A DNA stretch of 64,000 bases from Labyrinthula sp. Ha (taxonomy: Eukaryota > Sar > Bigyra > Labyrinthulida > Labyrinthulaceae): positions 1-64,000 of the forward strand of contig JAALGZ010000008.1 of NCBI GenBank assembly GCA_015227615.1, given 5' to 3'. Below are positions 23,501-35,023 of the stretch, piece by piece. The notes under the pieces are model-generated. The model made no database searches and was not told the origin of the DNA. It saw nothing but the letters and a program-made list of their open reading frames with translations. Positions within the stretch are counted from its first letter, which is position 1. The number at the start of each line of letters is the position of its first letter. The translations under genes were made by a program, and so were the position numbers.

Positions 23501-24385
23501 TGAACATAATAAGGAACAAAACTATTTAACAAAAAAAATATATAAGAAGTCAATATAATTTTATCTTTGGTAAGCCCATTATCCTTTTTAGCGTAATTAA
23601 TTTACGGAAAAAGCACCATGTCAATACACACTATGGTTTTCTTAATTCTAAATATTTGATGATGGGTATATGAAGGCGGAACTAAGCTTTTAACTAGAGG
23701 GATGTATTAGAGTTTCCACTAGCTTGCAATATGGAATGGGGAGAAATATTTTTTCAACTTTGTAAAATTCGTCGTACATAGCGCCATAGAGCTTAGGTTC
23801 CCTTTATCACATGTGGCATATAAATAAAGTGCTAATTAACCTTAAATCAGTTTAATAAGTATGCCCTATTAATAGTTTTAAGAAAATAAGATCATATCAA
23901 AGAGATATGACAACAAGAAACGATACTATTGAAGAAAATCGCGGGGTTCAAGATTGTTCCATCTCTCACATCCTCCGGGCATACCCTACCTAGCAATTAG
24001 CTTGGGTTTAAAACTTATTTATCTGATATAGAAGTGAATTTCTTACTTTCGATATCAGGCTAACTATTACATTTAGTCCTTTACAACATCAAGAGGATAT
24101 GTTGTTCTTTAATATTCCGCTTGTTAACAATAGACGGATTTCATATTAATAATAGCAATGATATCAAGCTTCAAACATATGAAGAACTACAACAAACCCT
24201 CAGACCATAGTAAACACTAGTCTTTTCTGACTTTTTGTCATGTTTTAGTTTGTAGAGATAATTTTTTCTTTATTCTAACACTTCTATATAAGATTTCAAC
24301 CTAGGGCTATTTGGCCCTTCAAGAAAATTTTCTCGCCACCCGAACCCAAAAAAAAACAAATCCCGGGTATAATTAAAAGTTACAA
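20554..24385. other. Gene-free spacer upstream of GH47-A
   Basis: No recognisable gene. The frame at 22844-23068 (74 codons, plus strand) has a plausible mixed composition but no known motif and no splice partners. The right end must hold the GH47-A promoter; the palindromic GGGCTATTTGGCCC at 24304-24317 is the only element that stands out there. Confidence 0.4.
24304..24317. promoter_or_regulatory. Palindrome-like GGGCTATTTGGCCC upstream of GH47-A
   Basis: A 14-base near-palindrome 69 bp upstream of the GH47-A start codon. Similar GC-rich palindromes in this AT-rich window lie at 27536-27548 (just upstream of the phosphatase start), 59329-59342 and 59405-59418. Factor and function unknown. 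Confidence 0.25.
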
Positions 24386-26391
24386 ATGTCTGCAAATGCT
24401 TTGCTTTTGCCCCAAAGATACGCAAAATCCTCATCTCCAAAAAAATCATCTAAACTTTCCTTTGTAGGAATAATACTTTTATTGTGGTTTGTAGTTAATA
24501 TCTTTTCTTTATTTTAGTTAGTTTGCTCTATAGTTCTGCTCATGCAATTGTCTTCACTTCAAACAGAAGACGAAGTGAATCCCAAAAATAGGAAACAAAT
24601 ATTTAAAAATTTTAGAAAGGAAAAAGAGGAATCAACTAAAATCAATAAAAATCACCACTCAAATCCAAATGAGCAGGTTCTTCAAACTATTTTATTCATT
24701 GTAGGAGCCCGATCGCTCTAAAGAGACTAAAGAAGAAGAGAAAGATGTTGTAGAAAACACGCATTCAGCCAGTCTTCAGGCTAAGGAAGATCTGAGCGCG
24801 AAATTATTTCTTGATGAGATATCAGTTGAGTTTTAATATCAAACTTAGTTTAGTTTGCCAATGGCCTTCTTCCAGAGATGTCAAAAGAAATACAAATGCA
24901 ATCCACAATCTTAGCTCAACAAACGAAACAGCAAGTACGAAATATGATGTTATTCGCATATAAAAACTATGAGAAAAGAGCGTTTGGAAGAGATGAACTT
25001 CAGCCAATGTATATTATCTATTTTTTTCAGTTCTAGCTCTGGTAAAGCTAATGATGTCTGGCATGGCCATGGAGTTACTTTAATAGACAGTATGGATACT
25101 CTTTGGATAATGGATTTGAAAGAAGAGTTCTACAGAGCAAAGGATTGGGTAGAACATAATCTTCGGTATGAACAGTATATTTTTATCATTGTTTTGACTC
25201 AAGGAACATCCAGATTTCTTTCTTTGAAACTACAATTCGTGATCTGGGAGGGTTACTTTCTGCATATTATTTATCTGGTGAGAAGATTTTCTTAGATCGT
25301 GCAGTTGAACTAGGTAACAAACTATTGATTGCTTTTGATGACCATGTTTTTCCATATGGACTAGTTAACTTCGCTAAGAAAAAGACGGTTCCGATTGCCT
25401 GGGCAAGAAAAAAAGCTTTACTTGCCGACATTGGAACATTTCAGCTGGAGGTACAATTATTTTCTTTTGTTTTTGTAGTTTAGAGCTTTGAGTAACTTAT
25501 CAGGCGATCAAACATTTGCGAACAAAGCTGTGAACGCAATAGAGTTCTTAGAAACAAGAGTTTACAACCTTGATGGACTCTTTCCAATGTTCATCGATGC
25601 TCGTACTGGTAGCACAGACCGTAAGGAATTTTCTCTTGGGCCAGTTGGAGATTCATTTTATGAATATTTGATCAAAGTTTTCGTCCAAGGTGGACATGAC
25701 AAGGACAAGTTCTTAAAATGGTATAGAAAATCTGCGAAAGGTATCATTAAACACCTGTTACACACCTCTCAACCAACAGGTCTCCGCTATATAAGGGATT
25801 TAGAGATTGTAAGTTACTTGTTTTCCATGATTTTAGAATGTCGGGTACCATGATAAAATCTCTCACTTATTCTGCTTTGCACCGGGTATGTTTGCATTAG
25901 CTTCGCATTATAATACTGATGATCCAGAGATGAAAGAGCAAGATCTTCTTGTAGCAAAACAACTTATGTACACCTGTTACCAATTTTATGCAAGAGCTCC
26001 ATCAGGGTTAAGTCCAGAATATATCCATATAAATCAAGCCATCAAGAAAGAGAATGAACTATATATTAAACCAGGTGATGAGGATTATAATCTACGCCCA
26101 GAGGTTGTAGAAAGCTTATATATCTTATACTACGTCACCAAGAACCCAATCTATAGAGTTTGGGGTAAAAACATTCTTGATAGCATAGAAAAACATGCAA
26201 AAACTACTTATGGATATGGTTCCGTTCGAGGTGTTTCGCAAGGAAAAACAACGATCTTAGATAAAATGGAAAGTTTTTTTCTTGCTGAGACCTTGAAATA
26301 TTTATATTTGCTGTTTGACGATAATCCAGTTGTGAACTTGGATGAGTGGGTGTTCAACACTGAAGCACATCCATTGAAACGATTTGATTAG
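24386..26391 (+). CDS. GH47 alpha-1,2-mannosidase I, paralogue A (8 exons)
   Basis: Golgi-type class I mannosidase that trims alpha-1,2-linked mannose from Man8-9 N-glycans. My exons are 24386-24490, 24518-24676, 24705-24824, 24854-25008, 25037-25174, 25204-25450, 25479-25808 and 25837-26391, giving about 602 aa; the seven introns are 27-29 nt. The N-terminus is type II: a basic cytosolic stretch (KSSSPKKSSK), then the anchor LSFVGIILLLWFLVCSIVLL, which is split by intron 1. A charged stem follows (to about 170), then the catalytic barrel. Conserved residues: FFETTIRDLGG (E234), GDSFYEYL (D366), HLFCFAPGM (H428), LRPEVVES (E507) and the calcium-site threonine in FNTEAHP (T593), all matching the known class I pattern. 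It ends 152 bp from the stop of the convergent phosphatase gene. The family is sure. Golgi location and Man5 product are inferred from the anchor and from the GnT-I neighbour; an ER mannosidase I role is the main alternative. Confidence 0.92.
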
Positions 26392-26543
26392 TAAGAGAGC
26401 TGCTCACATAGCTAAAGTATCTGTTATTTCGTAGGGGTTATGCCCAATAGAGTCTGTGTCTCATACATCCTATATCAACCTCTATTTTTAGGCAAATAGA
26501 TTAGTACACGCTTCCAAACTTTCCTTCCATATAGCAAAATAAA

Positions 26544-27521
26544 CTAAACGAAGTGAACTTCGTTATCTTCAATAAGAATATATTTTCCTTTTCCACCTCC
26601 GTAGAACCGGCTCATTCCAATATCACTCAATATTACCTTGCCGTCACATCGTACTGTTGGTACTCTGGAGCTTTGAACGGTGTGTCCAACAATAAGTCGA
26701 TCTGCATCTAACTTATCCAAAACTCTTGAGGCTTCTACGCAACTATCATCTTGGGTAAAATATCGTGTCCAAACAGGGCCTTCATTACCAAATATTAACT
26801 CCATCTCACCTCTGCTTATGCTTGCATGATTGCCGTCTCTCAATACGTCAAGTACAAACTGATTAATAGATCTCAGGGAGCCAAAGTGATTTAGCACTTT
26901 TTCTCTTAAGCCTGCATGAACGAATACAGTTCTATTCACTTGCATAACAACCGGAAGACTGCGCAGATTATAACCTTTTGCAGACGCTTTGTGCAGGTAC
27001 CTCTCTCTTGCTTTAAGGTCTCCAAACATCATAGTTTCTTTTGTGGAAGCATATCTGAAGTCACCCTGAAGATTCATTACCTCATGGTTTCCAAGAATAC
27101 GAAGTACACATCCACCAAATTTATGTGCCTCTTCTGCAAGGGCATCCAGAAATTCAATTATTCTTTTTGTTGACGGGCCTCGGTCAAAGATATCCCCAAG
27201 CTGGACCACAGTACTATCCCCACCAAACCATTTCCAGTTTGCAGGAATACTATCAAATCTCAGCTCTGCATCAAAATCAACAAAACCAACTCTTTGCAGC
27301 GCTTCGTACAGAGGGAATTCATCCCCATGGATATCAGGAACAACAAAAACACTGCCTGGTGCAATTCTTTTGTATGTGTCGGTATCAAGACAAAAGTTAA
27401 CGTTGGTTGATGTACAGTCAGTCGACGAAATAGGGCAATAATCTTTCTCAGTTTGTTGAATTGAACAAAATGATATTTTCACAAAGCTAACCGCTAAGAC
27501 AGCTAAAAAAGTGTTGATCAT
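26544..27521 (-). CDS. Shewanella-like (Shelph-type) PPP phosphatase, secretory
   Basis: A metallophosphoesterase of the PPP superfamily. From the chosen start the product is 325 aa. Metal-binding motifs: PDIHGDE (62-68), GDIFDRG (109-115), GNHE (144-147), then FVHAGL and VGHT. The run SDIGMSRFYGG near the end, with no SAPNY motif, is characteristic of the Shelph group rather than PP1/PP2A. The frame opens at an upstream ATG at 27605, but I chose the ATG at 27521 because it begins a classical signal peptide (MINTFLAVLAVSFVKISFC); the protein is therefore likely in the secretory pathway. Cysteines soon after it (KDYCPISSTDC) fit an oxidising compartment. No introns, unlike the spliced GH47 genes on both sides. 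The family call is strong; substrates are unknown. Its place among glycan-processing genes suggests, but does not show, a Golgi or ER role. Confidence 0.9.
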   Translation of the reverse strand: MINTFLAVLAVSFVKISFCSIQQTEKDYCPISSTDCTSTNVNFCLDTDTYKRIAPGSVFVVPDIHGDEFPLYEALQRVGFVDFDAELRFDSIPANWKWFGGDSTVVQLGDIFDRGPSTKRIIEFLDALAEEAHKFGGCVLRILGNHEVMNLQGDFRYASTKETMMFGDLKARERYLHKASAKGYNLRSLPVVMQVNRTVFVHAGLREKVLNHFGSLRSINQFVLDVLRDGNHASISRGEMELIFGNEGPVWTRYFTQDDSCVEASRVLDKLDADRLIVGHTVQSSRVPTVRCDGKVILSDIGMSRFYGGGKGKYILIEDNEVHFV

Positions 27522-29861
27522 GACTCTTGAAACCTGGCCATATGGCCCGCCAACCAGGTTCAAAGTTACAGATATCGTTTTACTTTCGTACCACTGGATA
27601 AACAAAAGACATACAGGTTATCCTTTATTTTCTACTGAGATACTGCAACAATGTTTTTCAGCTGAGGAGCAAAACTTATTTTCCTACACCTGCCAATAGC
27701 TTTCCACTCCACCGGAATGTAAGAACATAAGATCCAAAGACAGAAAAAAATATTTTGCTTTGAATGTTGGGTATTTTCCACTCTAAAACATATCTCTATT
27801 AATGACAACATAAAACAGAGTAGATAAATTTAATACGCTACAAATTTTCATAAGGTATAAATGGAAACTGTTTTTGGATTTTTGTGCTGTCACATGAACC
27901 GATGAAAGCTTATGAAGAACGTTTTCTTTTCAAACTTATTACCCAACTTCCTTTCGTTTGGCATATGTCAGAAGATGCTAATCATGATGTAATGACCATT
28001 CTTCTAGCTCTAGTTTGAATAACATATATGATTATTTCTGATTCATTTATGGACTGGGGTCCGGGATTTCAATACCATTTTAAGACTAGACTCGAGCAAT
28101 ATTCGGCAAGGCCTCAACAAGGGATCGAATTGAATTATAGATAATCTATTAACAAAACTATAGTCCATTCTTTCTAATTGATTAATTCTGAAAATTTATT
28201 AGCCAGGTTAGTTTCTTATTAATAATTTAATTGATAATTAAATAAGAATCTGAATCATTTCAAACTAAGGAAAACAATGTTTCTGTTGTTAATAATCAGA
28301 ATCAGAACAAAAATCACATTATTAATAAGTAATTTTATCAAATAGCATACTTAAGGCGTAATCCTATATCTCTATTCATTTAGTGGCTCTCTAAGCAGAG
28401 AACAAGAGAACGGAATCACTAAAATACAGGATAAGAAGAAATCTGACGGTACTAAATCTACTCATAGGTTCAGCAACTCTATTTAGAATGTTTTTCTCAT
28501 GCTTCCTGATATTAAACCTCTCAGATCTATACTTACCTTACCTTGGTGAGCAGTGATATTAAGACTGGAACCACTGACATTGTTGATTCTTACGCGTAGT
28601 TTCTTTCCTACAGTCTATGCATTGCTTTGCCGACTCTTCGAATTCATCTGCCTTAGGTTGACAGAAATTTTTTTTCTCGTATAAGACACTTCATAAAGCA
28701 ATGAAGAATTTATTCTACCTGTTATATTCCATGTGAATATACTATTTCATTACAAATGATTTCTCTTACTGGAGCCTATTCAAGTACCTCTCACTTAAAT
28801 AGCATGGCATTTGAATTTACGTGGGTAAGTTGTTTTTATACTAACTTCACAGGTCTACTAACTTCTAAATGTGAGTGATTTTTGCCTCTTATCATATGCA
28901 CCTCTTAAGTTCTCTAGATCGTTCTCCATACTGTGTTCGGATAACTTGCTACGGGAAAACAGATTGGTCAGAAATAAGGTATGAACGTGGTAAAGTTTAT
29001 TTCTACACTCAGCTCCTGTTCAGGATCTCGAGGGTGTGCCATTCATGTTCATTTAACAAGCCGTGTAACATGTGAATCAAACGTACAAAGACGTGAAAGT
29101 TTTTCAAAAACTTAGAACCTTTTGACAACTAAGAAATTAAAAGTTTTTAGGGAATTTTCATCTAACTTTTTAACATTATAGTTGTGGAGAAAGTTTTTAT
29201 AATTGCTGCTCCAGAGCTGTTGAATGCGTGACATAAACGCTCTGAATTATTTTGCATTGACTTTATACGGTGGTGACATTTCCGAATAGTATTGATTTAG
29301 AGGTTTTGATTCCCCCCCCAAGTAATCCTTGATGACTTTGTTAATATATTATTGAGAAAGAGGTTTAGGCTGAAGGCGATGCTTGTAGTACTACTACCTA
29401 CCTGGATCAACATGAAATATAATTTAAAAACTTTGCTTCGTGGGAAGTTGAGGGTTTTCTGTTATTATGTTTTATTCCCTTTTGAAACCCTATTTAATTG
29501 CAAAGTATTCTCCTAAGAGTTTCTTGTGAATAGTTCTGGGCTGTGTACTGTTTCAACTTTTTTTTTCACTGTCAATCTGTTAATGTACACACAGACTTAG
29601 AGTTAGCACAACACAATAGTTCTGTTAAAACTGAAATAGTTTCCAGTTGTGTCTAAACAAAGAATAAAAATCTATGTAAGCATGTTCTAGAAAAAAGTAC
29701 CAAGACTTTAACTATTGTTAATTATCATCTGACTTGTTTTTCACAAAAAAATCTTATTTTCCCATCTTGGTACAAGTAGCTGAAGTTTCATTTCCCCCAA
29801 ATAATTATAACAGACTCTGCACACAAGAGGAAAAAATAACAAAAACGAGAAGGCATTATCG
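27522..29861. other. Gene-free spacer between phosphatase and GH47-B
   Basis: No recognisable gene. The left end should contain the phosphatase promoter and includes the palindrome GGCCATATGGCCC at 27536-27548. A perfect intron-like 28-mer lies at 28825-28852 (see its own entry). The frame at 28875-29075 beside it shows no known motif. Confidence 0.45.
28825..28852 (+). other. Intron-like 28-mer with TACTAAC branch site
   Basis: The segment starts GTAAGT, contains TACTAAC, ends CACAG and is 28 nt long, the size of the real introns nearby. The preceding frame from the ATG at 28757 (MISLTGAYSSTSHLNSMAFE) runs into it in phase, but after splicing the frame stops within three codons. It could belong to a very short peptide gene, a spliced noncoding RNA, an eroded gene, or be chance. 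Confidence 0.25.
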
Positions 29862-31847
29862 TCAGTAGAATCGTTTAAAAGGATGAGCTTCAGTGTTGAA
29901 AACCCAGTCATCTAAATCTACAATGGGATCATCGTCGAACAACAAATACAAATATTTTAACGTCTCGGCGAGAAAGAAACTTTCCATTTTATCGATTGCT
30001 CCAGGTTTGTCTGTAGAAACTCGTTTTACCGAGCTATATCCATAATGCGTCTTCGAGTGCATTTCAATACTGTTCAAAATTTTTTTGCCCCAAACTCTAT
30101 ATATAGGATTCTTAGTAATATAGTATAAAATAAACAAACTTTCTATAGTTTCTGGTCTCAAAACGTATACATCATCCGCCCCCTCCTTTACAAATATTTC
30201 TTGTTCTATTTGTTCCGCTCTGGTTAAAGTAACATACTCTGGACTTAAACCAGATACACTTCTTTCATAGAGTTGATAACAAGTATACATCATCTTCTTA
30301 GCTATAAGTAAAGTTTTTTCGTTTTGTTGTTCATCGGTATTATAATAAGAACCTAAGGCAAACATCCCAGGTGCAAAACATGTTAAGTGCGAAATTTTAC
30401 TTGAGTATTCATTTCTTGTCCGGGAAAATGTATGGGGTATTCTATGCATATCCCTTACATACAATAAACCAGTTGGTTGTGAATTATATAATAGATGTTT
30501 TATTATCCCTTCGACCGCGTTATTATACCTATTTTTTGATAACTCGCCATAATGTCCACCTTGAACAAAAACCTTTAGTAAGTATTCGTAAAAAGAGTCA
30601 CTGCATGCACCCAGAGTATATAAATACATGCGGGATTTTCCAGTTTTCGGGTTGATATGGGTAGGGAAAAGTCCATCCTTACTTTTCGTCTTCTTCTCTA
30701 AGAATTTTATTGCTTTCATTGCCGCTTTCTCAAATTGTGCATCTCCAGTTAAATTACTCAACGCTATAAACTATAAAACTAAAGATGACAGAGAAGATAT
30801 TACTTCAAGTTGGCAACTACCAACCTCAGCAAGGAAAGTGTCTCCCATTGGGGCTCGCAATTTACTTAATTTCCTGTTCGACAGTACAACTTTCCCCATA
30901 GGCACATTGAAATTTTTAAAAGCTTTAATTAGTCTTAGACCCAGATCATGAGCTTTTTGTAAGAATACTGAATCTTCACTTAAGTAATATGCAGAAAGAA
31001 GTCCTCCCAAATCACGTATTGTCGTCTCAAAGAAGGAGACGACTCCTACCCTGAACATTAACCAATACAAAACTATTACTTTTCGTAATCTAGGTTATCT
31101 CGAACCCAGTTTCTTGCTCTGTAAAACTCATCTTTCATCCCTAAAATCCACAACGTATCAAGACTGTCAATTAGAGTTACACCATGGCTACCCCAAGGAT
31201 TATCTCCTTTTCCAGATCTAATATATTGTAAACAAGCTGATGTACACTGGTTTCAACTCATCGCTTCCAAAGGCTCTGGATTCATAGTTTCCATAGGCAA
31301 ATTTCATCATTGCTTTAACCTTGATCTTTGTTTGAGAAGCCAGTTTAACCGAGAAGTTCTCAATCTCTTCGTTTGAATCTGGAAGGTTCCCACTTGCAAA
31401 CTATTTTAAAAACAATATAATAAGAGTACTTCTTCCTCTGGAAGTAAAAGATAATTTTCAAAATTGGAAAACGACTGAATGCTATTTCCTTCAGCCCATT
31501 CCATTTGGACATGTCCACTCCGAGCTGCAGTTGCAGACGGATTGTAGACGTAATGCCAAGCTGAGTCGGGTTTGGAGGATACATCCTGCCGTTTTTCGAC
31601 AACGTCATCTACATCATCGGAAGATTTTTGCTTGGAGATAACATCCTCGTTCTGTTGAGAAGTTAAATCTGATTCCTTAAGTACCTGCATCGAATACATC
31701 AACGAGAACAGGACCTAACTAATGCTGAGCGCAAAAAAATACATAAAACAGGACCGTGATAGGCAACAAAAAAATTACAGAATTAATTTTTCTTTTATTC
31801 GAGATATTTCTTCGCTTCCGATTTGAAAAGAAATTTGGATGACCCAT
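29862..31847 (-). CDS. GH47 alpha-1,2-mannosidase I, paralogue B (6 exons)
   Basis: Same enzyme family and expected reaction as paralogue A. In transcript order my exons are 31847-31743, 31714-31430, 31400-31246, 31217-31080, 31050-30804 and 30770-29862, giving about 612 aa with introns of 28, 29, 28, 29 and 33 nt. The type II anchor (NSVIFLLPITVLFYVLFSLM) follows a basic KRRNISNKRK segment. Catalytic signatures are kept: FFETTIRDLGG (E236), SDSFYEYLLK, HLTCFAPGMF, LRPETIES, FNTEAHP. Exons of 105, 155 and 247 nt match A exactly, and the 138-nt exon matches A and C. It lacks two introns found in A: the one in the stem and the one after RDM(H), where B instead has a longer loop (RIPHTFSRTRNEYSSK). 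It is the most divergent of the three copies. It lies in tandem behind GH47-C, 567 bp away. Confidence 0.92.
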
Positions 31848-32414
31848 TGCTTTTCTTTTTCTCTTTGCTTTTACGTTGACCAAATCTATAGTACAATAGA
31901 ATGGAAGAGATTTTGTATTACTGTGAAACCGGGATATTCCCCAAAATTTTATTATTTGGAAACTCTCTCAAAACCAATCGGTTTGATCTCTTGAGTATTA
32001 AAGGATAAAGAATGAGGTAAATCTTTTGTTGTTTGTTCTTTTGTTGTTTCTAAGTTCGAAGTATATCTCATGTTCAAATTTTAAGATATGTCAAAACTTA
32101 GATAGATTCCAGCAGTTAAAATGGTCGTAGGATAGTGCGCACAACTATTTCTGCATTACCCAAACTAAGCAACATTCTTCAACCTGTTTTCAAACTTTGT
32201 CAAATCCTAGTTTATGTAATATATTCTAGGGCCGTTTGTTTGATACAGAATTTGAATCTTAACCAGAGGAATAAGAGTTTTTATGTCTCCAAAAATTTTC
32301 AAACAGTTTTATTTCTTAGGTGTGACGTTTGAAAATAATTTCTCTGTTTATTCTATAAAATACAAAGTCGTCGCTGTGGGTACCAGTTTTTGATATGGTG
32401 CACTACTTAGTTTA
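31848..32414. other. Spacer between GH47-C and GH47-B
   Basis: A 567 bp noncoding gap that must contain the 3' end of GH47-C and the promoter of GH47-B. The only long frame (32135-32332, plus strand) has no motif. I see no conserved promoter string shared with the GH47-A or GH47-C upstream regions. Confidence 0.5.
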
Positions 32415-35023
32415 TTAGGTATCGAAGCGTCTCAGTGGATGCCCTTCAGTGTTAAATACCCATTCGTCTAAGTTCACGACTGGATTGTCATCAAACAACA
32501 AATATAAATACTTTAAAGTCTCGGCGAAAAAGAAGCTTTCCTGGCTATCAAGTACATTAGTGTTACCGCTAAAAACCCCTCTAACAGAACCATATCCGAA
32601 GCTTGTTTTGGAATGTTTCTCCAGGTTCTCAACAATTTTTTTGCCCCATAACCTGTATATTGGATGTTTGGTTACTTGATAAAGAATATACAAACTCTCA
32701 ACAGTTTCTGGTCTTAGATTATAATCATCATCATTTGGACTTACAGACAACTCTCCCTTCCTATGTTTCGCCTGGTGTAAATGTATGTATTCGGGACTTA
32801 ACCCGGAGGCGCTTCTTTCATAGAACTGATAACAGGTGTACATCAACTGTTTCGCTACGAGTAAGTCCTGATTTTTCAACTCTGGATTGTCATTGTTGTG
32901 ATAGGAGCCAAGTGCAAACATACCCGGCGTGAAGCAGAACAGATGTGAAATTTTGTCATTGTATCCTACGCCCTAAGGTTAAATTTGAAATTAGATTACT
33001 ATTTCCAAATCCCGTAGATATCGGAGACCAGTAGGCTGTGACTTGTACATTAGATGTTTGAGGATGCCGTTAGCAGATTTTCTATACCATGTCTTGAAGT
33101 TTTCTTTGCCATGTCCACCTTGAACAAATACCTTCAGCAAATATTCATAAAACGAATCTCCAACTGGACCCACAGAAATTTCTTTTCTGTCTGATTGGCC
33201 GGTATAAGCGTCAAGGTACATTGGGAACAAACCATCCTTGTTCTGCACGTGGTTTTGTACAAATTCTATGGCCTCCGTCGCCTTTTTAGAAAACATTGGG
33301 TTGCCTGAAATCTCACTCAATGCCCTAAACTACGTTGAACCGAGAAGCAAAAAACCTCTAGTTGAAAGGTTCCAATTTCCGCTAGAAGAGTCTTTCCTCT
33401 TGCCCAGTTTAAAGGTTTACTGATTCCAGTTACCAGATTTACCAGTCCTAGGGGCAACTGCCGATTACCGAATGCTTTTGTCAATCTGCTTCCCAGCTCG
33501 TTTGCCTTTTCAAGAAAAACTTTTTCGCCACTTAAATAAAAGGCAGAGAGGAGTCCACCAAGATCACGAATTGTTGTTTCAAAAAAAGACACGAAAGTGT
33601 TCCTTTACTCATAGAGAAATAAGTATTTACTTATCGTAAGCTAGATTGTGTTGGACCCAGTCTTTAGCCTTGAAGAATTCATTTTTCATTCCCATGATCC
33701 ATAAGGTACTTAGACTGTCTATTAAGGTAACGGCATGGCCACCCCATCTATCATTACCTTTTCCCGATCTAATATAAATTGAGTTCTTGGTTTACACTGG
33801 TTGAAGCTCGTCTTGTCCAAATGCTTTGGCCTCATAGTTCCTGTAAGCATGAAGCATCATATTCTTAATTTTTTCTTTCGTCCCCTTAAAGTATTGATCC
33901 CCATACTTTCTAGCTGCATTCGAAATGTTGGGAAGCTCACCTTCGGCAAACTAACTACTTAGAAAATATAAATAAGAACTGATTCTGGAGACAAAATAAA
34001 ATGCCTTGCAAAGTCCTCATCGTCTTGAACTATAATTTCTCTAGTTTCCTGGCTGTTTAGGAACTCCCTCTTTGATGAACTCACCAGTACTCCATTTGCA
34101 TTACTGCTATCTAATATAGTTGTTGGCCTTACTACGGGAACTGGATTTGTTGCATCATGCCCAATCACATTGAAGGGCTCGAATGCCTCTGCAAAAGAAA
34201 AGGTACTCACATAGTGGCGAGCAAGATTTTCGAAATACCCGTGATAGAACTTAAAGTTGCTGAATCTTACGTCAACAGGAAAAGGACCAACTATTAGTTT
34301 GTTCTCCAGTTTGATAGAGCTTTCAGGATTTTTCTCGAGATAAAAAAAATGTTGTTCGACTCCATTTAGAAAGACTTTAGCAATCTAAAAGGAAAGAAAA
34401 AGCAAATATACATCTTGTTGAACCTCATCTACTAAAACAGATATAGCTAGGCCCATGGATTCGTCGAAGTTATATATTTTTTCTTTTCCAAAGAACTGCT
34501 TTCTCGGGTACTTCTCATTTCTCATCTTAAGCTGTTTCTCACGCACACTTAGTCTAAATCCTTTAAAAGATATAATCTGAGCTTCGCTTGAATCAAGACC
34601 ATGTGCTAGTTTAATGACTGCCTTAAATGTATATCTAGTTATCTTTGTTTCTTTCAAATCCTAAGCATCAAGAAAACTACGTAATGTACAAGAACTAAGG
34701 TAGCCCCTGCCGACAAATCTACATGCCTCTCTTCATCTGAGTTCAATGACGAATAATGATGAGCATTACCTTGTTCCTTGACTATTTCCCATTCATTTGT
34801 TAATGAGCTAGAAGAATCATCAAACTTACTCAGAAAGTTATTACTCTGTCCTTCAGCAAACTTTAGGCAGAACACTGTAGAGGATGAGACCTAACATTAA
34901 TAGAGAGAAAAAAAAATTTACAAAAACAGCACAAACAAGGGCGAATCCGCAGAGCAGTGTTATATTCGTTTTTGCTGTTTTTCTTTGTTTGTACTGTGGA
35001 AGGAAGCTACTCTCAGTGTTCAT
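32415..35023 (-). CDS. GH47 alpha-1,2-mannosidase I, paralogue C, with lectin-like stem (9 exons)
   Basis: In transcript order my exons are 35023-34922, 34890-34690, 34660-34412, 34384-33980, 33950-33796, 33768-33631, 33602-33356, 33329-33000 and 32972-32415, giving about 794 aa with introns of 26-31 nt. The anchor is NITLLCGFALVCAVF after a basic YKQRKTAK start. Residues of about 90-240 form an extra domain absent from A and B: YTFKAVIKLA, QIISFKGFRLSV, MGLAISVLVDE, KVFLNGVEQ, LIVGPFPVDVRFSNFKFYHG. This spacing of strands, with the LNG turn and the final F-x-N-x-K-x-Y strand, resembles LamG/ConA-like jelly rolls. The catalytic part is complete: FFETTIRDLGG (E425), GDSFYEYLLK, HLFCFTPGMF, LRPETVES; the calcium threonine is in FNTEGHP (G for the usual A). 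Exons of 155, 138, 247 and 330 nt match A. It is divergent from GnT-I. The enzyme family is sure; the lectin call is an inference from pattern. Confidence 0.92.

Noticed and set aside
25009-25030. A 22-nt intron in GH47-A ending at the first CAG
   Set aside because: Splicing at the next AG (25036) gives 28 nt, an exon of 138 nt identical in length to B and C, and the conserved P-[IV]-S-G-K sequence, so the 28-nt version is preferred.
25166-25213. A 48-nt intron in GH47-A starting at CTTCG|GTATG
   Set aside because: It leaves the next exon in the wrong frame; the 29-nt intron 25175-25203 keeps the frame and the conserved segment before SFFETTIR.
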